Shown: positions 1 through 7,900 of the stretch, piece after piece
How positions within the stretch are numbered: position 1 is the first letter of the stretch
How the letters are laid out: the number at the start of each line of letters is the position of its first letter
Assembly (NCBI GenBank): GCA_964617875.1
Contig: CAZUAI010000008.1
Span: forward strand, 1 to 64,000
Origin: CAZMVY01 sp964617875
GTDB taxonomy: Bacteria; Planctomycetota; Phycisphaerae; UBA1845; PWPN01
Reading direction: 5' to 3'
Length of the DNA stretch: 64,000 bases
Translations under genes and position numbers: made by a program
The notes under the pieces: generated by a model
Seen by the model: the letters and a program-made list of their open reading frames with translations, nothing else
Databases searched by the model: none
Told to the model about the DNA's origin: nothing

Positions 1-870
1 TGGGTGGTGGACATGGATCTGGAAAAGTTCTTCGACCGCGTGAATCACGATGTGCTGATGGCACGCGTGGCTCGGCGGGTGAAGGACAAGAAGGTGCTGA
101 TCCTGATTCGCCGCTTTCTGCAAGCGGGGATGATGGAAGGCGGGATGGTGTCCCCGCGAGCCGAGGGTACGCCGCAAGGCGGGCCGCTCTCGCCGCTGCT
201 CAGTAACATCCTGCTCGATGAGTTGGACAAGGAACTGGAGCGGCGAGGCCACCGGTTCGTCCGCTACGCCGACGACTGCAATATCTACGCGCGGTCCCGA
301 CGGGCGGGTGAACGGGTGCTCGATTCGGTCGAGCGGTTCCTGACAGAACGGCTGCGGCTGAAGGTCAACCGGGACAAGAGTGCGGTAGATCGGCCCTGGA
401 ACCGCAAGTTCCTGGGCTATACCGTGACCGTTCACCACCAACCGAAGCTGAGGGTCGCACCGGCATCGGTCCAGCGACTCAAGACCAAGCTTCGGCCGAT
501 GCTGCGACGCGGACGGGGACGTAACCTCGGCCGAGTTGCACAGTCGCTCACCCGCGTGCTCCGCGGTTGGGTGGCCTACTACAAGCTGGCGGAAGTGAAG
601 GCAAGCTTCGAAGAACTGGACGGATGGTTACGACGGAAACTCCGCTGCATCCTGTGGCGGCAGTGGAAGCGTCACCGCACGCAGTTCAAGGAACTCTGCC
701 GACGTGGCCTGGACCGCGAGCGGGCCGCCCGGTCTGCGTTCAATGGCCGCGGCCCCTGGTACAACGCCGGGGCTAGCCACATGAACCATGCCGTTCCCAC
801 CGCCGAGCTGCGCCAATTGGGTCTGCTCAGTCTGTTGGATGAGTATCGCCGTCTTGCTGGTTCCCCGTGA
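1..870 (+). CDS. ltrA: Group II intron reverse transcriptase/maturase (N-terminally cut by window edge)
   Basis: The protein copies the intron RNA into DNA and helps it splice. The frame is open from base 1 (WVVDMDLEKFFDRVNHD), so the true start is to the left; about 289 residues are visible of a family usually 400-600 long. The finger/palm region carries the DxxKFFD motif, the TPQGGPLSPLLSNILL block and the catalytic YADD at about residue 89. After it comes LKVNRDKSA, the thumb, and the maturase (X) domain around 'LRGWVAYYKLAE'. The protein stops soon after the maturase domain at 'LDEYRRLAGSP', and no HNH endonuclease domain follows, so it belongs to the endonuclease-lacking types. The stop codon lies directly against intron domain V. 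Confidence 0.95.
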   Translation, partial: WVVDMDLEKFFDRVNHDVLMARVARRVKDKKVLILIRRFLQAGMMEGGMVSPRAEGTPQGGPLSPLLSNILLDELDKELERRGHRFVRYADDCNIYARSRRAGERVLDSVERFLTERLRLKVNRDKSAVDRPWNRKFLGYTVTVHHQPKLRVAPASVQRLKTKLRPMLRRGRGRNLGRVAQSLTRVLRGWVAYYKLAEVKASFEELDGWLRRKLRCILWRQWKRHRTQFKELCRRGLDRERAARSAFNGRGPWYNAGASHMNHAVPTAELRQLGLLSLLDEYRRLAGSP

Positions 871-942
871 ACCGCCGTATACGGAACCGTACGTACGGTG
901 GTGTGGGAGCTTGGGCGGGGCAACCTGCCCTGGCTACCCGAT
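871..942 (+). ncRNA. Group II intron domains V and VI
   Basis: Domain V: ACCGCCGTA (871-879) pairs with TACGGTGGT (894-902) with one G-U pair, a two-base CG bulge lies at 892-893, and a distal TACG/CGTA stem (880-883/888-891) carries a four-base loop. Domain VI: GGG 905-907 pairs with CCC 937-939, AGC 908-910 with GCT 933-935, and GGGC 913-916 with GCCC 927-930, leaving A936 unpaired on the 3' side as the expected branch-point adenosine. This is the standard catalytic end of a group II intron. Confidence 0.88.
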
Positions 943-947
943 CGGGT

Positions 948-1176
948 TTCTGCGTAGTCCGCGTGTTTCGCGGTTCGATTCTGTTGGAGGACCGCGGAAT
1001 ACACGAACCACGCGAACAGTCAGGTAGGGCAGGTCGCCAGACCTGCCTTCTTCGGCGGGGGGAACCAACCCAAACTGACAGAGTGATGCCGTGGTCTTCC
1101 GGCGAACTTCTGCGTATTCCGCGTGTTTCGCGGTTCGATTCTGTTGGGGGACCGCGGAATACACGAACCACGCGAA
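948..1176. repeat. Two 69-bp direct copies of a palindromic repeat
   Basis: Copies at 948-1016 and 1108-1176 differ at about two positions. Each starts TTCTGCGTA and ends ACCACGCGAA. Within a copy GTATTCCGC pairs with GCGGAATAC, so each can fold as a hairpin; the first copy has a G that breaks this pairing. Between them is a separate short hairpin (GGCAGGT 1028-1034 with ACCTGCC 1041-1047). No coding signal is seen in this stretch. Confidence 0.85.
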
Positions 1177-1211
1177 AAGCGTGCGTGCACGAACGGCCAT
1201 GCAGCCGGATG

Positions 1212-1327
1212 GTCACCCTCACCCCGGCCCTCTCCCTGGGAGGGAGAGGGGGTTGGTCACCCTCATCCCATCCTTCTCCCTGTGAGGGAGAAGGGGAATG
1301 CAACCCCCCTTCCTGGGATGGGAGAGG
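1212..1327. repeat. Cluster of CCCTCACCCC / GAGGGAGA palindromic units
   Basis: At least two imperfect units follow one another, each starting GTCACCCTCA and holding an inverted pair such as CCCTCTCCCT with AGGGAGAGGG. The same family recurs at 59740-59940 and 60929-61053. It is intergenic and looks like a dispersed repeat. Confidence 0.75.
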
Positions 1328-1377
1328 GATGCGTGGCCGTATGGGCGAACGGGGTCAGGAACCGTTGCCGGATGAAC
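1328..1377 (+). repeat. REP-like unit, GGGGTCAGGAACC family (solo copy)
   Basis: GATGCGTGGCCGTAT is followed by GCGAACGGGGTCAGGAACC and TTGCCGG. The same unit occurs in reverse at about 31763-31815 and as an inverted pair at 49928-50099. No inverted partner follows here, so this is a single copy. Confidence 0.75.
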
Positions 1378-1418
1378 GGAACACCCGGCCAACGGGAGAA
1401 CGGACCGGCGAACAACGA

Positions 1419-1475
1419 GCGAAAACGGGCGTGAGCTTCGCGGTCGCTCACGCCCGTTTGCGCCTTTTCTTCTTC
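1419..1475 (+). terminator. Strong hairpin with T-rich flank, possibly bidirectional terminator
   Basis: AAACGGGCGTGAGC (to 1436) pairs with GCTCACGCCCGTTT (1446-1459); the extended stem is about 17 bp with one mismatch and a nine-base loop. The plus-strand side is followed by CCTTTTCTTCTTC. It lies 80 bp beyond the stop of the minus-strand PEP-CTERM gene and could end that transcript, although the better T tract is on the plus strand. Confidence 0.55.
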
Positions 1476-1557
1476 GGGCATCTCCTTTCGAGTCAGCACG
1501 CGGGCAAGCCCCGTCCGCCGCGAGTACGCGGCTTCGGAGAACCGCCCAGCCTGTTTC

Positions 1558-2340
1558 CTACCGCCTCCGCCAGCCGAGCAGAAGGCCGCCGGCGAGCAGG
1601 AGCAACGTAACCGGTTCCGGTGTGGTGGCCACGCACAGGTTGTCGAACGCCACGTCGTAGCCGCCCGACGTGAGGCCCGAGCCGAGCACCACGCCGTCAA
1701 ACGCGGGAATGGCCGAGGTCAGCGACAACGTGTTCGTCAGCACGTCGTCCACATAGAGCTTCACGTTCGTGTCGCCGATGAGGGCAGTCATCTTGTGCCA
1801 GCCGGCCGTGCGGGTGACGCCGGTGCTGTACCAGGCGTTCAGGCCGCCGCCGTAGATGCGGAACTCGTACGTGCCGGCGTTCGGCGTGTTGTACAGGCCG
1901 AGGGCGATGATGGACTGGAGCCCGTAGCCCGCGGCGCCGCTGACCGGCGGCATGCCCTCGTTCCCGCCGGAGGCGCTGTATGCGCGGAGTTCGCAGAAGT
2001 TCCGGGCGGCCGTCTTCGTCGGGTCGGCGTCAAAGAGCGACAGCTCGAACTTCACCGGCCGGGCGTCGGTGCCCGCGTACTCGGTGAAGCTGTCGAGGTT
2101 GCGGTAGTTCCGGTAGCCGGAGTTCGTCGCGGCGACGCCGCCGACCGACCGGGAGCCGCCGACGCCGCCGCTTTGCGAGAGCGTCATCGACGTGCCGGTC
2201 GTGAACCACGACGGCCATGCCGCCTGGAACGCACTCTGGCTGGCGTAGCCGTCGAAGGTCTCGATCAGCGCCGCGGACACCCCGGTCGTACACGTGAGGA
2301 CGCTGGCCAGACCGAACGTGAACAGGATCTTGCGTGACAT
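1558..2340 (-). CDS. PEP-CTERM sorting domain protein (paralogue 1)
   Basis: A 260-residue exported protein of unknown function. An N-terminal signal peptide (residues 1-23, ending VSA) precedes a beta-rich body containing FDGYASQSAFQ, 'TEYAGTDARPVKFE' and 'GSGLTSGGYDVAFDNL'. The C-terminus is a textbook PEP-CTERM signal: TPEP, then a hydrophobic stretch (VTLLLLAGGLLLGW) and RRR, recognised in other bacteria by an exosortase that transfers the protein to the surface or an extracellular matrix. No exosortase lies in the window. It is a clear paralogue of the next gene (2488-3276), which precedes it on the same strand by 147 bp. The start follows an A/G-rich AAGGGAAAGAAG site. The body resembles a jelly-roll fold, but no catalytic motif is visible. 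Confidence 0.88.
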   Translation of the reverse strand: MSRKILFTFGLASVLTCTTGVSAALIETFDGYASQSAFQAAWPSWFTTGTSMTLSQSGGVGGSRSVGGVAATNSGYRNYRNLDSFTEYAGTDARPVKFELSLFDADPTKTAARNFCELRAYSASGGNEGMPPVSGAAGYGLQSIIALGLYNTPNAGTYEFRIYGGGLNAWYSTGVTRTAGWHKMTALIGDTNVKLYVDDVLTNTLSLTSAIPAFDGVVLGSGLTSGGYDVAFDNLCVATTPEPVTLLLLAGGLLLGWRRR

Positions 2341-2398
2341 TGCTTCTTTCCCTTTCTTTCTCTGTCGCCGATCGTCTCGGCGGACGAATCATCTCTGC

Positions 2399-2423
2399 GG
2401 CGGAGGGGCTTCAGGCCTCCGCC
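2399..2423. repeat. Hairpin between the two PEP-CTERM genes
   Basis: GGCGGAGG (2399-2406) pairs perfectly with CCTCCGCC (2416-2423) around a nine-base loop. There is no T tract on either side, so it is more likely an mRNA-processing or repeat hairpin than an intrinsic terminator. Confidence 0.5.
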
Positions 2424-2487
2424 TGTCTCCCGCGAACACCAGGCCTCCCGTCGGGAACATCAATCCTGCGGCGGGCGGTCCGGCCCG

Positions 2488-3276
2488 TCAGGCCGGCCGC
2501 GAGCGACGCACGAACAGCACGCCCACCGCCAGGAACAGGATCGTGGCCGGATCGGGCACCTTGCCGACGCTCAGGTCGTCGAAGGCGACATCGTACCCGC
2601 CCGACGTCAGGCCCGAGCCGAGGATGACGCCGTCGAATGCGAACAGCCGCGTGCTGTCGATCAGGGGAACGGTCGTGTCGAGAACGTTGTCCACGTAGAA
2701 CTTGATCCACGTGTTCCCGATGTACGACGTCAGCCTGTGCCACCCCGCGGTGCGCGGCGTGTTGAGGCTGTACCAGTTGCTGACGCCGCCGTAGTACACG
2801 CGGGCGTGGAAATGGTCGTCCGAGATCGGCGTATTGTAGAGGCCCATCGCGACGATGCCCTGCAGGGCCCCGGTGCCGTACGCCGGGATGCCGTCGCCGG
2901 CGTAGGCGCGTATCTCGTTGAAGTTGCGGGCCCCGTTCGGCGGCGTCGGCGCCAGCGGATCACTGTCATAGATCCAGAACTCGAACTTCACGGGGTTCGC
3001 ATCGGTGCCGAGGTACTCCGTGAAGCTGTCCAGGTTGCGGGCGTTGCGCACCTGGTAGTTGACGGGGGCGACGCCGTGGACGGCCGCGCCGCCGTTGCGC
3101 CCGATCCCGGGCGTGAGCGTCAGCGAGCTTCCGTTCGACGACCACGGGCGCCAGACGGCCTGAAAGGCGGCCTGATCGGCGTAGCTGTCGAAGCTTTCAA
3201 GGAGCGCGGCGGAACTCAGGGCGGGGTGCGTAAGGGCGGCGGCGAACGCGAGGACGATCAGCAACCTGCGGCACAT
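2488..3276 (-). CDS. PEP-CTERM-like sorting domain protein (paralogue 2)
   Basis: A 262-residue exported protein, paralogous to its downstream neighbour along its whole length: both have ALxExFDxYAxQxAFQ after the signal peptide, 'NLDSFTEY.GTDA.PVKFE' in the middle, and 'GSGLTSGGYDVAFD' near the end. The signal peptide is residues 1-23. The sorting signal is a variant: PDP replaces PEP, followed by ATILFLAVGVLFV and RRSRPA. The start ATG at 3274-3276 is chosen because AAGGAGAGGAG lies just upstream and a typical signal peptide begins there; the frame stays open much further upstream but without export features. The two genes look like a tandem duplication. Function unknown. Confidence 0.85.
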   Translation of the reverse strand: MCRRLLIVLAFAAALTHPALSSAALLESFDSYADQAAFQAVWRPWSSNGSSLTLTPGIGRNGGAAVHGVAPVNYQVRNARNLDSFTEYLGTDANPVKFEFWIYDSDPLAPTPPNGARNFNEIRAYAGDGIPAYGTGALQGIVAMGLYNTPISDDHFHARVYYGGVSNWYSLNTPRTAGWHRLTSYIGNTWIKFYVDNVLDTTVPLIDSTRLFAFDGVILGSGLTSGGYDVAFDDLSVGKVPDPATILFLAVGVLFVRRSRPA

Positions 3277-3529
3277 CACTCTCTCTCCTCTCCTTGGGGC
3301 GAGAAAATCCCTTGCCAGGACCCATCTTTTTTCGGAGACGTCTGCGACTCTCCGTCGGACCAAACGTACATTACGCCCGGCCGCCGGGCAAATGGAAAAT
3401 GAGGATTTCGCCGCGGATTGCGGGCGGCCGATAATGCCGTGCTTCGTGCGGCCTCCGGAGCGGCAGACGCCGCGGTCCCGGGAGCGCGGCGTCGCGGCGC
3501 ACGCCCCCGGCAGGTTCGCCGCGGGCCGC
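3277..3529. other. Divergent intergenic region
   Basis: This is the 5' region of the minus-strand PEP-CTERM pair and the divergent peptidase. Apart from the Shine-Dalgarno site of the minus gene (3283-3294) and an A-run equivalent at 3327-3333, I see no clear promoter for the minus strand. Confidence 0.4.
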
Positions 3530-3558
3530 TTGCCCGCCATCGGGCGCGCTCGTAGCAT
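3530..3558 (+). promoter_or_regulatory. Sigma-70-type promoter candidate for the M20 peptidase
   Basis: TTGCCC (3530-3535), a 17-base spacer, then TAGCAT (3553-3558). The start codon is 55 bases further on. Box matches are moderate, spacing is ideal. Confidence 0.5.
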
Positions 3559-3613
3559 ACATGGCCGTGCGTTGTGCGCGCGTCCCGTATTCTTCGAGCG
3601 ACAGGGAGATGTC

Positions 3614-4828
3614 ATGGACCAGCCTGCTTCCGCGATCCTCGCCCGTGCCCGTGCGTACCGGCCTGCGATGGTCCGGTTCCTGCGCGACCTGATCGCCATT
3701 CCCAGCGAGAGCGGCCGGGAGAAGGGCGTCATCGACCGCATCGCCCGCGAGATGCGCAAGCTGCGGGCCTTCGACGAGATCCGTGTGGACGGGCTCGGCA
3801 GCCTGATCGGCCGGATCGGCCGCGGGCCGCGCGTGCTGGCGATCGATGCGCACGTGGACACGGTCGGCGTCGGCGACCGCAGCCTGTGGAAGCGCGATCC
3901 CTACCGGGCAGTCGTGTCGAAGGGCGTGGTCTACGGCCGCGGCGCGGGCGACCAGGAAGGGGCGGTCCCGGCGATGGTCTATGCCGGGCGGATCCTGCGC
4001 GACCTCAAGCTTCCGACGCGGGAGTTCTCGCTCTACATGACGTTCACGGTCATGGAGGAGGATTGCGACGGGCTCTGCTGGCAGTACCTGATCCGCGAGG
4101 AGGGCCTGCGGCCGGAGTGTGTCGTCGTGACGGACTCGACGAACTGCCGGATCTTTCGCGGCCAGCGCGGGCGGATGGAGATCGGCGTGCGGACGGCCGG
4201 GCGCTCGTGCCACGGCTCGATGCCGCACAAGGGCGACAACGCCGTCTACAAGATCGCCAGGGTGATCAACGAGATCGAGCGGCTCAACGCGCGGCTGAAG
4301 AAGGACGCCTTTCTCGGCCCCGGCACGGTCACGGTGACGTACGTGGACTGCAAGACGCCGTCGATGTGCGCCGTGCCCGACGCCGCGTTCATCCACCTCG
4401 ACCGCCGCCTGACGACCGGCGAGACGAAGGCCCTGGCGATCCGGCAGGTGAAGGACGCCGTCCGTCGTGCGGGCGTCAAGGCCCGCGTCGAGGTCCTGCG
4501 TTATGCCAGGCCCGCCTACACCGGCCGCGTTTACCCGACGGAGAAGTACTTCCCGACGTGGGTCGTGCCCGCGTCGTCGCCGCCGGTCCGTGCGGCCGTG
4601 CAGACGTATGCGCGGTTGTTCGGGACGGAGCCGCCGGTGGGCCGCTGGACGTTCTCGACGAACGCGGTGGCGATCGCCGGCATGTTCGGCATTCCGTGCG
4701 TGGGCTTCGGCCCGGCGGCGGAGGACGTCGCTCACACGGTGAACGATTCGGTGCCGATCCGGCACCTGGAGGCGTGCGCGGCGTTCTACGCGGCGTTCCC
4801 GGAGAACTACTGCCGCCTGAGGAAGTGA
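3614..4828 (+). CDS. M20 family metallopeptidase, YgeY-like hydrolase
   Basis: A 404-residue cytosolic zinc hydrolase of the M20/ArgE/DapE superfamily, closest in pattern to the YgeY group. Metal ligands are visible in order: H in 'AIDAHVDTVG' (about residue 78), D in GRGAGDQEG (about 114), the catalytic and ligand pair in MEEDCDG (about 148), D in VVTDST, and H in EDVAHTVNDSVP (about 379). The dimerisation lid lies between, around 'CHGSMPHKGDNAVYK'. The start at 3614 is preferred because a CAGGGAG site lies eight bases before it and the family N-terminus begins here. The true substrate is unknown; the selenium-metabolism label used for YgeY relatives depends on neighbours not present here. 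It stands alone, divergent from the PEP-CTERM genes. Confidence 0.85.
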   Translation: MDQPASAILARARAYRPAMVRFLRDLIAIPSESGREKGVIDRIAREMRKLRAFDEIRVDGLGSLIGRIGRGPRVLAIDAHVDTVGVGDRSLWKRDPYRAVVSKGVVYGRGAGDQEGAVPAMVYAGRILRDLKLPTREFSLYMTFTVMEEDCDGLCWQYLIREEGLRPECVVVTDSTNCRIFRGQRGRMEIGVRTAGRSCHGSMPHKGDNAVYKIARVINEIERLNARLKKDAFLGPGTVTVTYVDCKTPSMCAVPDAAFIHLDRRLTTGETKALAIRQVKDAVRRAGVKARVEVLRYARPAYTGRVYPTEKYFPTWVVPASSPPVRAAVQTYARLFGTEPPVGRWTFSTNAVAIAGMFGIPCVGFGPAAEDVAHTVNDSVPIRHLEACAAFYAAFPENYCRLRK

Positions 4829-4965
4829 CTCGGCATCGTCCGCGCCGGCCGCACGTGAGCGTTCGGCCCTCCATGGCCGGTCGTCCCCGTGACGAGAGCC
4901 TCCGTTACGATAGATGAATCCGCTCCCTGCCCATTGCGATTGTCAATGAGAGGCTTGCTTCGGAC

Positions 4966-4983
4966 GCCGGCGAAAGCGCCGGC
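4966..4983. repeat. GCCGGCG/CGCCGGC hairpin between convergent genes
   Basis: GCCGGCG (4966-4972) pairs perfectly with CGCCGGC (4977-4983) around AAAG. It lies 12 bases beyond the stop of the minus-strand glycosidase and after the plus-strand peptidase, so it could act as a shared transcript end, but no T run follows. Confidence 0.45.
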
Positions 4984-4995
4984 TCTACCGTGGCA

Positions 4996-7900
4996 CTACC
5001 TCGTGATCGTCAGCTCGAATCGCTCGCCGAAGGGCGTTCGGCCCTCGGCGGTGAACGTCAGCGTTATCGCGACGTCACCGGACGGGCCGGCGGGAGCCAG
5101 GGCGACCTCGGGCAGCTGAACCGACGCGTGACGCGGAACCGGCGTCGGGATCGCGGTTCGCGTGCTGTTGGTCCTGTCCGTGGCGCCTGTGTTCCGGATC
5201 TTCTTCCCCTCCGTCGTTTCGTCGCTCCGCCGCTCCGCCGCTCTGACCGCCGCCACGATATAGACGGATCCTGCCGGCGCCGGGGTCGGCGGCGACGACC
5301 CGCCCGGCGGCGGTTCCCACGCGGCCTCGCCGAGGTTCGTCGCCGTGACCCGGGCGACGACGGGTTTGTCGGCGCGGGCCCTCACGCGGCCGCCGGGTTC
5401 TACGGCGGTCCACTGGCCGTCGGCGTCCTGCACCTCGACGAGATCGAACGCGCCGTCGAGGTACTTCGGCGGGTTCGTGCCGTTGCAGGGCGTGTTGCCG
5501 ACGGCCAGCAGCGGGCAGTCGCGCGAGGTCGTGCCGGTGCCGGCGGTTCGCAGGCCGGGCGTACGGCCGGCGTCGATGGCCTTCCAGAACTCGTCTTTTG
5601 CCGCGTCGTAGATGCCCGCGATGCCGTCCGGATGCCGGTCGCGGTCGAACTCGATCCAGTGATCGACGGCGCGGGCGTCGGGGCCGTCGAGGTACGCGCG
5701 GGCGTGGTCGCGGATCACCTTGCTCACCGGCCGGTCGGTGCCGTCGGGGTTCATGATGCCGAAATCGCTGTTCTCGCCCCAGCGATAGCCCCCCGGATAC
5801 CACCAGTAGAAGACGCCGTCCGCGCCGCTGCCGATGAGCAGCCGGTAAAACTGCGTGTAGAACATCGCCTGGAAGTCGAGCAACTCGCGCGAGGTCTCCA
5901 TGCGGCTCATCTCCCAGGTGCTGCAGCCCATCTCGGCCCAGACGACGGGCTTGCCCGGCGCGGCCCAGCGGGCGTACTGCGTCTCGAACCAGCCGGGCCG
6001 GACCTTCTCCCAGTCGCCGATCCGGCCGTAGGCCTCGGGCGCGAGGAAATCGACCGCCGCCGCGAGGTATGGGAAGTCGTACGGGATCCGGCCGCCCCAG
6101 CGGTAATCCGGGTTGCCCGCCTCGGCCATGCGGAAGCTGACGGACTGGTTCGGCGCCACGGCCCGCACGACACGTCGGGCGCGGCCGTACTTGCGGTAGA
6201 GCAGCGTGTCGAGGAAGCGGCGGTACGCCGCCGTCATCCGCCGCCAGTCGCCGTCGGTGTCGATCTGACCGGGCAGCGGGTTCGTTACGGCGCCCGCCGG
6301 GGTGCGCGGAACGCGGAACGCCCAGTCCTTCTCCGCGTTCTCGATGCTCCCGTAACGCTCGACGATCCAGCCTTCCCAGTCGCGGTCCCAGGGGGTGCGG
6401 TCTTCGTGCGTGCCGAACATCGGCTCCCATGCGAGGTCGTACGCGAAGATCGTGTCGCGCTCGGGCAGCCGGTAGTAGTCGATGATCTCGCGGATCCGCG
6501 GCCACTGGTGGTCGAAGTGCAGCGGCGTGCCCGGTCGGAGCGAGACGTTCGCCTTCAGCCCGTACCGGTCCAGCAGGCGGAGCAGGTCGAGAAAGTTCTG
6601 TGCCGGAACCGACACCTGGTCGACGAAGATGCTGACGGCGTTGAGACCGAGGTCGCGGACGTGGCGGAGGTCGCGCTCGATCACCTCGGGGTCGTACGAC
6701 GCCGCGCCGACCCAGTGTTCGAAGCAGGGCCAGTCCTCCATCCCGATGCCGGACGACGGCATGTAGTTCACGCCGTGCGCCCGCCAGCGTTTGCCGTCGA
6801 GCGCGAAGTGGCCGTCGCGGATCGTGACGAAGCGCTTCGTTTCGTTCGGACGCCAGACGTGGATCTCGTGACGGACGCGGTCGAGGACGTCGTCGCCGTC
6901 GGCGAGTTCGGCGGTGATGCGGAACCCGTCGGCGGGCCGGCGGTCGGGCGTCCACGATGCGGATACGGTGCCCGCGCGGTCGTTGGCGAACGCCGGCGGC
7001 CATTCGCGGCGCATGACTTCGGTGCCGGTGGCGGCGTCGGTGACGGTGATGCGCACGCGCAGGCCGTCGGGGGCCCGTTGCGCGCGTCGAGGGCTCGGTG
7101 CGGTCATGCGGGCGCCCAGGCGGACTTCCTGGTGCTCGAAGCAGGTGTAGTGGTTCGCGCCGGCGTCGAGGAAGAACGGACCTTGCCGCATTCGCCGGGC
7201 GATCCGGCCGATGCTTCGCAGGACGGCGGGTTGGCGATACCAGTCTTCGTCATCGACGCCGAACGACGCCCACGCTCCGCCCTGGAACGGGCCGTCGGCG
7301 TGGACGAGGAGGACGGCGGGCGTCCCGCGCCATTCGCCGCTGCCCGATCGCGCCTCGATCAGCGGGCACCAGCGCCAGGCACGGCCCTTGTCGAAGCCCG
7401 CCCCCGATGCCCGCGGATGCGGCGACCGGATCCGCGCCGGCACCGCGAACCCGGTCGCATCGAGAATGGCCTGGTCGGTGCGCACGAGCAGCGTCTGCAC
7501 GTCGTGCGCGTCGAAATACTTGTAGCCGGGCGTGAGCGCCTCGAGCACCGGCGGGGCGAACGCCGTCGCGAGTTGCTCGGTCTCGGGCGTGGGCCGGGCC
7601 GTGCCGAGCGGGCCGACCCGGTACTCGTGCCGGCCGCCGACATGACCCGTGTGCGAGAACGCCAGGCCGACGTGGATCTCCGCCGCGTTTTCGGGCTTGA
7701 ACCGGTCGCCCTTGTGTCCCCGGTGCGGGTTGCTCTGCCAGTACTGGAAGTCGCCGGGGGCGAGCACGTACCGCCGCCACTCGGGTGCGAGGTGAACCAC
7801 GGCAATCCACCGCGAGCCGTCCTTCTCCACCCACTCGATCGCGAGCTGCGTCGTCCGGCCTCCGCCCTTCGCCGAGAAGACCGTCAACGTATGGCCCGGC

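Larger units (their letters stand above)
1..942 (+). mobile_element. Group II intron, 3' portion (5' part lies outside the window)
   Basis: The reverse transcriptase/maturase reading frame is followed at once by RNA that folds as group II domains V and VI, so this is the 3' part of a group II intron whose 5' part and first part of the protein lie left of the window. The 3' splice site is placed after T942, the end of the ACCCGAT motif, seven positions from the bulged A936 counted inclusively. The 3' flank begins five bases later with a palindromic repeat (948-1016), so the intron sits beside repeat DNA rather than in a gene. The left junction cannot be seen. Confidence 0.85.

Noticed and set aside
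963..1140. GGTTCGATTC in both 69-bp repeats, like a tRNA T-arm
   Set aside because: No flanking stem complementarity, acceptor or anticodon arm; it is part of the palindromic repeat.
1212..1327. CRISPR-like regular repeats in the palindromic clusters
   Set aside because: Units are degenerate and inverted, with no constant spacers or cas genes; the same holds for 59740-61053.
867..1610. A 247-codon plus-strand frame after the intron
   Set aside because: It is made entirely of intron domains and repeats, with no coding signature.
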